13,084 nucleotides of DNA from NCBI GenBank assembly GCA_964343305.1, contig CAYFJO010000304.1, forward strand, positions 1 to 13,084, in the 5' to 3' direction. Positions 6,264 through 13,084 of the stretch are shown one piece after another. The position numbers and the translations under genes are program-made. The notes beneath the pieces are model-generated. The model had not been told where the DNA came from and made no database searches. It saw nothing but the letters and a program-made list of their open reading frames with translations. Position 1 is the stretch's first letter. Each line of letters starts with the position of its first letter. The DNA is from CAYFJO01 sp964343305. GTDB lineage: Bacteria > Planctomycetota > Planctomycetia > Pirellulales > Pirellulaceae.

Positions 6264-6457
6264 TGAATGAAGAGAAGTTCTTGCGAATCATCGATGGCTC
6301 ATTGGAGAAGTCGAATGGCCACCCAGGCCTTCATTGTCAAAACGTCGAGGACGAACTTGAACAGGTTTCGCTCGATGTTGCCGACAAGTGCCACGGTCAG
6401 ACGTATGTTGATTTCTTGATTTCGATGGGGGCCAAGCATAGGCACGAGATTGAGTAG
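6239..6457 (+). CDS. Small ORF of uncertain status after the broken nucleotidyltransferase
   Basis: The frame encodes 72 residues starting MPIMGIKLMNEEKFLRIIDG and ending AKHRHEIE. GAGG lies about 8 bases before the ATG, a good ribosome site. It is in the same frame as the shifted nucleotidyltransferase segment, separated from it only by the TAG at 6218. The MPIMGI start resembles the strand that precedes the ED-containing helix in AbiEii-like proteins, so this may be the tail of the broken gene. The remainder (acidic, with VEDELEQVSLDVADKCHG) matches no family I know. Confidence 0.4.
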   Translation: MPIMGIKLMNEEKFLRIIDGSLEKSNGHPGLHCQNVEDELEQVSLDVADKCHGQTYVDFLISMGAKHRHEIE

Positions 6458-6588
6458 ATCAAATTGGAAAAAATCGAAAACTCGCGAACCCAAATCTGTC
6501 GGTAACTGTCCGAACGGGGCGACAATACGTTAAACTCGAATTCCCGCGATTCTCTCGCCAAGTTTCCCCACTTGTAAGTAGAACGACC

Positions 6589-8391
6589 TTGGACCCATCA
6601 CGTGCCCCCAGTACGCTTTGGACTTTGACCGCCGGTCAGCGGGCGCGATATGCCAGCGCGATTGCGGCGATGGGCGTTGGCACCATCTTTCTACTGCTCG
6701 TGCCATTTCTTCTCAAATATACGCTCGATGGGTTGAAAAGCGGCGAAGCAACGCTAGTCGGGACTTTGATTCCGGCAGCCATCGGCATTGTGGCGTTTCA
6801 TGCAATTCATGGATTCTTCACTTATCTGCGCGGGCGATGGGCGGCTCAGGCCAGTGAAGGGATCGTGCGACAGTTGCGGCATCGGTTGTATCAGCATCTT
6901 GAGCGATTGCCGTGTGCTTATCATGATCGCGCCGATACCGGCGACCTGGTGCAGCGATGTTCGTCGGACGTCGAGACGGTGCGCGTGTTTTTGGCTGCGC
7001 AGGTGGTCGAGATTGCTCGCGTGATGTTGTTTGTGCTCGTTGCGATTCCGATCATGTTTTGGCACGACGTGACGATGAGCCTCATTAGTCTGTCGCTCGT
7101 GCCGGTCATCGTGTTGTTTGCGGTGTTGTTTTTCTACAAAGTCCGCGGGTTGTTCAAACAAGTCGACGAGTCGGAAGGGCGACTAACGACTGTCTTGCAG
7201 GAAAACTTGACGGGCATCCGCGTTGTACGAGCGTTCGCTCAGCAAGAGTTTGAAATTGAGAAGTTTCAAGAACGCAACGACGAGTTCCGCGATCTTGAGT
7301 TTCGGTTGTTCATCACGCTCAGCAATTATTGGTCGTTATCCGATTTGCTCGTGTTCTGCCAAACGGGATTGGCGTTGTTTGTCGGTGCGTATTTTGTGCA
7401 GCAAGGACACCTTTCGCTGGGAACCTGGGTTTTGTTTTGGTGGTTGCTGCGGCAGATTATTTGGCCAGTTCGACAGATTGGCCGCGTTTTGGCGGACACG
7501 GGCAAAGCGTCGGTCGCGCTCGGAAGGATTCACGAAATCTTGGATGAATTGGCCGAATCGGAAGACGCCCTCCCGGCTGAGTCGGCGCGCGGGACGATCG
7601 AGGTGAACAATCTTGCGTTTTCCTACAGCGGCGATCGGCCGGCGATCGATGACCTTTCGCTGACCATCGAGGAGGGCGAAACCGTCGCGTTGCTTGGTCC
7701 GCCAGGTTCGGGCAAGTCGACGCTCGTGAATTTGCTTGTGAGACTCTATGAGTACGAGCAAGGCTCGATTCGCATCGGTGGCGACGAGCTAAATACAATT
7801 GACCGCCACGCAATTCGCGACTCGTTTGGTGTGGTGTTGCAGGATCCGTTTCTGTATTCGAAAACGGTTCGCGAGAACATCATGCTGGGTCACATTTCGG
7901 CCGCGGACCACGAAGTTGAGGAGTCGGCTCGTGCGGCCGATATTCATGGGAATATTTTGGCGTTCGAAGATGGCTACGATACCAAGGTTGGCGAGCGTGG
8001 CGTGACGCTTTCCGGCGGACAACGCCAACGGATGGCGATTGCACGAGCGTTGCTCAAAGATCCTGAGTTCCTTGTGCTGGACGACAGCCTCAGCGCGGTC
8101 GACACCAAGACCGAGGCTCACATTTTGCGAGCCCTCGCATCGCGCCGCGGCAAACACACGACGATTCTGATTGCACATCGATTGTCGTCCACGCGGTTGG
8201 CCGATCGCATTTTCGTGCTGGATCACGGGCGATTGCTCCAACAAGGCACACATGATGAACTGCTCGCCATCGAAGGACCCTATCGTCGCTTGTGGAACAT
8301 CCAAGGCACGTTGGAAGACGAGATCGAACAGGATTTGGCCGTCTCTCGGCAAGTCTCCGGACCAGTTTCTGGTAAAGGAGACGATCGATGA
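6589..8391 (+). CDS. ABC exporter half-transporter with degenerate catalytic site
   Basis: The product is 600 residues: an N-terminal six-helix exporter domain (hydrophobic segments between about 20 and 300) and a C-terminal ATPase. ATPase motifs are Walker A GPPGSGKST (370-378), Q-loop Gln418, signature LSGGQ (474-478), Walker B FLVLDD (494-499), D-loop SAVD (502-505) and H-loop His530. The catalytic position after Walker B is Asp499, not the usual Glu, as in TM287, LmrC and MdlA-type subunits of heterodimeric exporters. The start is TTG at 6589 with no strong ribosome site; later Met codons fall inside the first membrane helix. The stop overlaps the next gene's start by 4 bases. Exported substrate (drug, lipid or peptide) is unknown. 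Confidence 0.93.
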   Translation: MDPSRAPSTLWTLTAGQRARYASAIAAMGVGTIFLLLVPFLLKYTLDGLKSGEATLVGTLIPAAIGIVAFHAIHGFFTYLRGRWAAQASEGIVRQLRHRLYQHLERLPCAYHDRADTGDLVQRCSSDVETVRVFLAAQVVEIARVMLFVLVAIPIMFWHDVTMSLISLSLVPVIVLFAVLFFYKVRGLFKQVDESEGRLTTVLQENLTGIRVVRAFAQQEFEIEKFQERNDEFRDLEFRLFITLSNYWSLSDLLVFCQTGLALFVGAYFVQQGHLSLGTWVLFWWLLRQIIWPVRQIGRVLADTGKASVALGRIHEILDELAESEDALPAESARGTIEVNNLAFSYSGDRPAIDDLSLTIEEGETVALLGPPGSGKSTLVNLLVRLYEYEQGSIRIGGDELNTIDRHAIRDSFGVVLQDPFLYSKTVRENIMLGHISAADHEVEESARAADIHGNILAFEDGYDTKVGERGVTLSGGQRQRMAIARALLKDPEFLVLDDSLSAVDTKTEAHILRALASRRGKHTTILIAHRLSSTRLADRIFVLDHGRLLQQGTHDELLAIEGPYRRLWNIQGTLEDEIEQDLAVSRQVSGPVSGKGDDR

Positions 8392-10223
8392 TCGACTTTG
8401 CCGATTACGAAGATGATCAGGAAGAAAAAGTCGACCTTCAATTGTGGCGAAAACTGCTGCAATACACGCTGCATTATCGCGGCACGTTCATCGCGTTCAT
8501 CTTCGTCGCGCTCGGTTTGGCGGCCAGCGATTTGGGCTTTCCGCTGCTCGTCGGCACGTTGATCACGGACATCGAGAAGAATGGCACGGACGTCAACATC
8601 CCATTCTACGCGGCGATGTATGGAGTGCTGATCGTGTCGCTCTGTTCGTTCATTTGGTGCTTTATCGCTTGTGCCGGAAAGATCCGCACGCATGTTAGCC
8701 ACGACATCCGCCGTGACGCGTTCAAGCAATTGCAGGAACTGTCGTTCAGCTTTTTTGACAACAAGCCGGTCGGCTGGTTGATGGCGCGGTTGACGTCCGA
8801 TTGCCAGCGGCTGTCAAACATCCTCGCTTGGGGCGTAATGGATTTTATTTGGGGCGTGACGCTGATGGTGGGCATTACGGTGGTCATGCTGATCTTCAAC
8901 TGGCAGCTTGCGCTGACCGTTTTGGGCGTCGTGCCGGTGTTGTTCGTCGTGAGCGTTTATTTTCGCAAACGGATTTTGAGAGCATCGCGGCTGGTTCGCA
9001 AAAACAATTCGAAAATCACTGCAACGTACAACGAGAGCATCATCGGCGTGCGGACGACAAAAGTCTTCGTACGCGAAGAGGAAAACCTTGGCGAATTCGA
9101 TCATTTGGCGGACGACATGCGTCGGCATTCGATTCACAACGCAGTGCTGTCGGCGATCTATCTGCCGATCGTGTTGTCATTGACGAGCGTGGCAATTGCG
9201 CTGACGTTGACACTCGGCGGTAGCAAGGTGCTCGCCGGAACGCTTACGATCGGCGGTGTTGTCATGTTTGCCTACTACGCCCAGTTGTTCTTTCAACCGA
9301 TCCAAGATTTGTCGGCTTGGTTTGCCGAATTGCAAATGGCCCAGGCGTCGGCCGAACGTGTGTTGAGTCTGGTCGAGGCCGTGCCGGAAGTTCGCGATCG
9401 CGAAGAAGTTTTAGCGCGTTTGCAAAAGTCCGGCGACAACGGTCAACCTGCCGAGATCGGCCAGATCGAGTTCCACGACGTCGGCTTCCGTTACGCCAGC
9501 GGACCGCAAGTGATCCGAGATTTCAACTTAACGGTCAAGCCGGGTCAAACCATCGCCCTGGTCGGCGCAACCGGTGGAGGCAAATCGACGCTGGTCAATC
9601 TTCTGTGCCGATTTTACGAACCGACGGAAGGCAAAATCCACATCGGCGGCGTGGATTATCGCGAGCGTGGCTTGAAGTGGCTTCAGTCCAAGCTGGGCAT
9701 CGTTCTGCAACAACCGCACCTGTTCAGCGGCACGATCGGCGACAACATCCGCTACGGCAACCTGAACGCAACCGAGCAACAAATCGAAGAGGCCGCGAAG
9801 CTGGCTGGTGCACACGATTTCATTTCGAACTTGGCAAGCGGCTACGACACCGAAGTTGGCGAAGGCGGCAATCAACTGAGCCTGGGAGAAAGGCAACTGG
9901 TGTCGTTCGCCCGCGCCGTTCTCAAACGCCCGCAATTGCTCGTGATGGACGAAGCCACCTCTTCGATCGACACCGAAACCGAGCGGCAGATCCAAGACGG
10001 CTTAGCCCGCGTACTCGACGGCCGCACGTCATTCGTCATTGCTCACCGTCTCTCCACGATCCGCGCCGCGGATCGCATCTTGGTCATCGAACACGGCAAG
10101 ATCGTCGAACAAGGAACGCACCGCGAGCTACTCCGCCAAGCCGGCCACTATCACGAACTCTACACCGAACAATCCATGCGCGACATCGTGCGGATTGACG
10201 GCGCTTTTGATGAAAGTCGCTAG
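8388..10223 (+). CDS. ABC exporter half-transporter with canonical catalytic Glu
   Basis: The product is 611 residues, with an exporter membrane domain (about 30-310) and an ATPase. Motifs are Walker A GATGGGKST (393-401), Q-loop Gln441, signature LSLGE (497-501), Walker B LLVMDE (517-522) with catalytic Glu522, D-loop SSID and H-loop His553. The signature lacks the second glycine and glutamine of LSGGQ. Together with the upstream subunit this gives one full site (this Glu with the partner's LSGGQ) and one degenerate site (partner Asp with this LSLGE), as in known heterodimeric exporters. The start is an ATG overlapping the upstream TGA, with AAAGGAG 7 bases before it, so translation is coupled and the subunits should be made in equal amounts. 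Confidence 0.94.
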   Translation: MIDFADYEDDQEEKVDLQLWRKLLQYTLHYRGTFIAFIFVALGLAASDLGFPLLVGTLITDIEKNGTDVNIPFYAAMYGVLIVSLCSFIWCFIACAGKIRTHVSHDIRRDAFKQLQELSFSFFDNKPVGWLMARLTSDCQRLSNILAWGVMDFIWGVTLMVGITVVMLIFNWQLALTVLGVVPVLFVVSVYFRKRILRASRLVRKNNSKITATYNESIIGVRTTKVFVREEENLGEFDHLADDMRRHSIHNAVLSAIYLPIVLSLTSVAIALTLTLGGSKVLAGTLTIGGVVMFAYYAQLFFQPIQDLSAWFAELQMAQASAERVLSLVEAVPEVRDREEVLARLQKSGDNGQPAEIGQIEFHDVGFRYASGPQVIRDFNLTVKPGQTIALVGATGGGKSTLVNLLCRFYEPTEGKIHIGGVDYRERGLKWLQSKLGIVLQQPHLFSGTIGDNIRYGNLNATEQQIEEAAKLAGAHDFISNLASGYDTEVGEGGNQLSLGERQLVSFARAVLKRPQLLVMDEATSSIDTETERQIQDGLARVLDGRTSFVIAHRLSTIRAADRILVIEHGKIVEQGTHRELLRQAGHYHELYTEQSMRDIVRIDGAFDESR

Positions 10224-10262
10224 TCCCGTTGCGACTTTGCCATTATTCTGCATTGTTGGGCA

Positions 10263-10271
10263 TGCTACAAT
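10263..10271 (+). promoter_or_regulatory. Extended -10 element for the nucleotidyltransferase-like gene
   Basis: TGCTACAAT fits the extended -10 form and lies 17 bases before the ATG at 10289, giving a short leader that still includes the GAGG ribosome site. No good -35 is present at normal spacing. Confidence 0.35.
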
Positions 10272-10288
10272 GTTCGTTGAGGTCAACC

Positions 10289-10882
10289 ATGATTGAAATC
10301 CGATTCACGGGCGACGAACTGTGGGCAAGAATTGAGCGTGCTGTGGAGAAAGTGAAAGAACGGTTGCGCCGCGTCACCGAAGCGCTGAACATGGCTGACA
10401 TCCCCTACGCAGTCGTTGGCGGCAATGCCGTACAACATTGGGTGGCTCAAGTCGATGAATCGGTGGTGCGAAACACTCGCGACGTTGACATCATCATCAA
10501 TCACTGCGATTTGGATAAAGCCATCAAAGCCTTGGAAGCGGCGGGCTTCATTTATCGGCGGGCTGCGGGTGTCACGATGTTTCTGGACGGCCCGAATGCA
10601 AAGGCCCGCGATGCGGTGCATGTCGTGTTTGCAGGCCAGAAGGTTCGAGACGACTACCCGGAACCAGTGCCCGGTATCGACGACTACGAGTGGATCGAAA
10701 ACGCCCGCACGCTTCCGCTAGCGTCGCTGGTAGAAATGAAACTGACATCCTACCGGCGCAAAGATCAAGTTCATCTCCAGGACATGATTTCGGTTGGGTT
10801 GATTGACGAATCATGGCTGGATCGCTTTTCCGCGGAGTTACGACAGCGCCTGAAAGTGCTGCTTGATGATCCAGACGGCTAA
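10289..10882 (+). CDS. Nucleotidyltransferase-fold protein (MNT/AbiEii-like)
   Basis: The product is 197 residues from the ATG at 10289. GAGG lies 6 bases upstream; the open frame from 10229 lacks a ribosome site. After an N-terminal helix pair comes the core PYAVVGGNAVQHW (residues 39-51), then RNTRDVDIII (61-70). These supply the GG loop and the paired aspartates (Asp65, Asp67) that bind metal and nucleotide in this superfamily. The C-terminal half has the typical LASLVEMKLTSYRRKDQVHL segment with a Lys and Arg/Lys cluster, then a helical end. Relatives include toxins of AbiE-type systems and lone proteins of unknown role. No antitoxin-like gene adjoins it, so a defence role is not shown. 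It lies 65 bases after the exporter operon. Confidence 0.82.
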   Translation: MIEIRFTGDELWARIERAVEKVKERLRRVTEALNMADIPYAVVGGNAVQHWVAQVDESVVRNTRDVDIIINHCDLDKAIKALEAAGFIYRRAAGVTMFLDGPNAKARDAVHVVFAGQKVRDDYPEPVPGIDDYEWIENARTLPLASLVEMKLTSYRRKDQVHLQDMISVGLIDESWLDRFSAELRQRLKVLLDDPDG

Positions 10883-11124
10883 GGCGAGCGGCGGGTGAGA
10901 ACTTGCCGATCATAACCCGAAGCGTGAGCGAGGAACTGGCCTCACTGGAGTTTCGCATTGGGATATTCTCATCTGCCACTCGCCCCACTCTTGGCAGATT
11001 CCCATTTTGCCTAATCGTCGGCAAATTCTCCCCAATCCGCAATGTTCGCTCAAGCGGTATAACCAGACGCGTCGAATATTGAGAATACGTGCCGTTGTGC
11101 AGTTATTTCCCTGAGCTTGCTTGC

Positions 11125-12000
11125 ATGTCAACAACTTTGCCAATTCGTGAAACAAACGACCCATCCAGACCAGGGATGTTGCGCAGTTTGTTTGAATGGA
11201 TCGCGGATTGGGGTGATGTATTCATCAACGCGATCGCCGCTGTTGGAGATCTGGCGATTTTTGTCTGGCGGATGACCGTCTGGATGGTGACGCGGCGGCC
11301 CAAGCGGGACACGATCTTGCCGAACTTTTACCAAGTCGGCGTACGGAGCTTGCCGGTCGTCGCACTGACGGGGACGTTTTTTGGCATGATCGTCGCGTTG
11401 CAAGTACATTATCAATTTCATTCGATCGGGCTGGAGTCGAGACTCGGTGCGGTGATCAATATGGCGCTGGTGCGCGAATTAGGGCCGGTGCTGGCAGCCG
11501 TCATGCTGGCTGGACGTGTTGGCAGTTCCATGGCGGCGGAACTCGGCACGATGCGAGTCACCGAACAAGTCGATGCGCTGGCCACGATGGGGACCAACCC
11601 GATCCATTACCTGGTCGTACCGCGGTTTTTGGCCTGTTTGATTTTGATTCCCACGCTGACCATCATGGCCGACTTCATGGGCGTCATCGGCGGATACTTT
11701 TACAGCGTCATTGTGTTGGAGATCGATCACCAGTATTACTGGACGAACTCCGCAAAGTTCGTCGGCGGCATCGACGTGCTGATCGGCGTCGTCAAGAGTG
11801 TCTTTTTCGGTGCCGCGATCGCGGTGATCAGTTGTCATCGTGGATTCAAAAGCGGCGCCGGTGCGGAAGGTGTTGGGCGGGCCGCGACCGAAGCGTTCGT
11901 GTATTCGTTCGTCGCCATTATCGCGCTCGACTTTGTCATCGGAATTGCACTGGAAGTCATCCACGAAGCATTCATAGGGCATCACGCTAGTTTTGTCTGA
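11125..12000 (+). CDS. mlaE: MlaE-family phospholipid transport permease
   Basis: The product is 291 residues from the ATG at 11125. An in-frame GTG at 11089 would add 12 residues and neither has a clear ribosome site. The MlaE signature is unmistakable: ELGPVLAAVMLAGRVGSS (118-135) and MAAELGTMRVTEQVDALATM (136-155). It is preceded by GTFFGMIVALQ and followed by four or so hydrophobic segments and a GFKSGAGAEGVGRA loop. An N-terminal amphipathic region (about 15-55) precedes the core. In diderms this permease pairs with an MlaF ATPase and an MCE protein to move phospholipids between inner and outer membrane. Both partners follow here. The 242-base gap before it shows only a weak TATAAC element (11058) and no gene. 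Confidence 0.95.
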   Translation: MSTTLPIRETNDPSRPGMLRSLFEWIADWGDVFINAIAAVGDLAIFVWRMTVWMVTRRPKRDTILPNFYQVGVRSLPVVALTGTFFGMIVALQVHYQFHSIGLESRLGAVINMALVRELGPVLAAVMLAGRVGSSMAAELGTMRVTEQVDALATMGTNPIHYLVVPRFLACLILIPTLTIMADFMGVIGGYFYSVIVLEIDHQYYWTNSAKFVGGIDVLIGVVKSVFFGAAIAVISCHRGFKSGAGAEGVGRAATEAFVYSFVAIIALDFVIGIALEVIHEAFIGHHASFV

Positions 12001-12826
12001 TTCAGAAACCAACCACGACATCTTGCCAGCCAGCGATGCGTTGATTGACGTTCGCGGGCTCAACGTGCGCTTCGGCCATCAACACGTGCTGCGCGACATC
12101 GATTTATCGATCCCCCAAGGGCAGACGCTGGCCATCATCGGCGAAAGCGGCTGCGGCAAAACGGTGTTGATGAAATCGATCATTGGGCTGGTGACTCCCA
12201 ACGAAGGTGAAGTCCTGTTTGACCGACGCAACCTTGTCGAGCTGAGCGACAGAGAATTGACACAGCAGCGGCTGCGGTTTGGATTTGTGTTCCAAAACGC
12301 GGCGTTGTTCGACAGCATGACGGTGGGCCAGAATGTGGCCTTCCCTTTGCGACAACATCGTACTCTGAGCCACGAGGAAATGTATGACATGGTCGTGGCC
12401 CGTTTGGAAGAGGTGGGCTTGCCAAGCAACGCGATCTTGAAGAAGCCGGCGGAATTGTCCGGTGGAATGCGGAAACGTGTTGGTCTCGCACGAGCCCTGA
12501 TTATGGACCCGGAAGTGTTACTGTACGACGAACCCACGACGGGGCTCGACCCGATCGTGAGCGACGTGATCAACGAGTTGATCCTGAGCACTCGGGCACG
12601 CAACTCCGTCACCGGCGTGGTGGTCACGCACGACATGAAGTCCGCGCGCAAAGTTGCTGACCGGGTCGTGATGTTGTACCCGCTGACGTTGCTCGAAGAA
12701 GATGAGTCGCAGATTATCTTCGACGGCTCAGTCGATGAACTCAATCACTGTGAAGATCGGCGTGTACGACAGTTCGTGCGGGGTGAGGCAGGGAACCGAT
12801 TAATGGCCGTGAGGAACGCGGCGTAG
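11993..12826 (+). CDS. mlaF: MlaF-type ABC ATPase for phospholipid transport
   Basis: The product is 277 residues. Motifs are Walker A GESGCGKT (50-57), Q-loop Gln101, signature LSGGM (155-159), Walker B VLLYDEPTTGLDP (175-187) and H-loop His213. LSGGMRKRVGLARAL and the GCGKTVLMKSIIGL segment are characteristic of the MlaF/Mkl group. It powers the adjacent permease. The start is TTG at 11993, overlapping the permease stop by 8 bases, which implies coupling; no ribosome site is visible. The C-terminus beyond 215 (MLYPLTLLEEDESQIIFDG) includes a short acidic insert before the usual regulatory tail. Confidence 0.94.
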   Translation: MSDSETNHDILPASDALIDVRGLNVRFGHQHVLRDIDLSIPQGQTLAIIGESGCGKTVLMKSIIGLVTPNEGEVLFDRRNLVELSDRELTQQRLRFGFVFQNAALFDSMTVGQNVAFPLRQHRTLSHEEMYDMVVARLEEVGLPSNAILKKPAELSGGMRKRVGLARALIMDPEVLLYDEPTTGLDPIVSDVINELILSTRARNSVTGVVVTHDMKSARKVADRVVMLYPLTLLEEDESQIIFDGSVDELNHCEDRRVRQFVRGEAGNRLMAVRNAA

Positions 12827-12833
12827 TTTAGCA

Positions 12834-12897
12834 GTAGGACGGATTGCCAATCCGTCCATTGATTCGGAAAGACGGACGGATTAGCAATCCGTCCTAC
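12834..12897. repeat. Nested palindrome (REP-like) between mlaF and the MCE gene
   Basis: Two 24-base arms (12834-12857 and 12874-12897) are inverted copies matching at 23 of 24 positions, with 16 bases between them. Each arm is itself a hairpin: GGACGGATT and AATCCGTCC around GCC in the left arm (12837-12857) and AGC in the right. It can therefore fold as one long hairpin or two short ones. The form resembles REP-type elements spread in intergenic DNA of some genomes; the copy number here is unknown. It ends 5 bases before the MCE start codon. Confidence 0.85.
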
Positions 12898-12902
12898 AAT
12901 GC

Positions 12903-13084
12903 ATGGAAGATCGCATCATTCAATTTCGTGTCGGCGTGGTGGTCATCGCCGCTTGCTTAATCGGAGGGACGCTGGCGCTGTGGTTTGGTGAAGGCATCCG
13001 TCACACGTACACGATCTACTTGAAATATCCTTCGGCTCCGGGCGTCGCGGTCGATACGCCGGTGCGCAAGAGTGGCATCCGCAT
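12903..13084 (+). CDS. mlaD: MCE-domain (MlaD-type) substrate-binding protein, 5' part only
   Basis: Only 60 codons are present before the window ends. MEDRIIQFRVG is a short cytoplasmic start. One hydrophobic helix (about 10-27, VVVIAACLIGGTLALWF) follows, then the beginning of an MCE domain (YTIYLKYPSAPGVAVDTPVR and KSGIR), matching the PGL..GTPVR..GI pattern. MCE proteins are anchored in the inner membrane and form rings that carry lipids in the periplasm, working with the permease and ATPase just upstream. The start ATG at 12903 lies 5 bases past the palindrome and has no visible ribosome site, so its translation may depend on RNA folding or coupling. Confidence 0.85.
   Translation, partial: MEDRIIQFRVGVVVIAACLIGGTLALWFGEGIRHTYTIYLKYPSAPGVAVDTPVRKSGIR

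Noticed and set aside
9317..10198. 293-codon open frame on the + strand
   Set aside because: It is an out-of-frame, Arg-rich reading of the second exporter's ATPase domain.
1..13084. CRISPR array, integrase or complete insertion sequence
   Set aside because: No regularly spaced direct repeats, no transposase or recombinase motifs and no terminal inverted repeats around a coding gene were seen.

Overview
The window most likely comes from a planctomycete, probably near the Pirellulales. This is inferred from gene content: the C-terminal relic of a DUF1501 protein, a Tat-exported Gfo/Idh/MocA dehydrogenase, single-gene families typical of that phylum, and a diderm MCE/Mla lipid-transport locus. 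There are no ribosomal or other marker genes to confirm it.

Layout. Positions 1-932 hold two strong hairpins followed by a single-pass membrane protein of unknown function on the + strand. Positions 973-4668 are entirely minus-strand. Read in transcription order they are a two-zinc-site small protein, a cold-shock protein, a compact SET-domain protein, a small secreted protein, a Tat-exported Gfo/Idh/MocA oxidoreductase, a DCC-family (DUF393) thiol-redox protein, and a tRNA-Cys(GCA) with its own well-formed promoter. Positions 4669-6457 are a low-density, decaying stretch: about 620 bases without a convincing gene, a frameshifted DUF1501 C-terminus, a small helical protein, a broken nucleotidyltransferase-fold gene and a small ORF of unknown status.

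From 6589 on, everything is + strand. Two overlapping genes (ATGA overlap) encode the halves of a heterodimeric ABC exporter. The motifs show one degenerate and one consensus ATPase site shared between the subunits. A second, intact nucleotidyltransferase-fold protein follows with its own extended -10 element. The window ends with an MlaE permease, an MlaF ATPase overlapping it by 8 nt, a 64-nt nested palindrome, and the first 60 codons of an MCE (MlaD-type) substrate-binding protein cut by the window edge.

How the genes fit together. The exporter pair and the Mla-type genes are two independent membrane transport machines. The Mla set should move phospholipids between inner and outer membranes. 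The csp-SET-zinc protein group is the most unusual neighbourhood: a eukaryotic-type lysine methyltransferase fold, complete with a post-SET-like cysteine cluster, beside a nucleic-acid chaperone. No CRISPR array, integrase or complete insertion sequence was seen. I found no clear evidence of a wholly new multi-gene system. The best candidates for follow-up are the SET/Csp cluster, the nested palindrome abutting the MCE gene, and the local decay zone with a nucleotidyltransferase on each side of the exporter.
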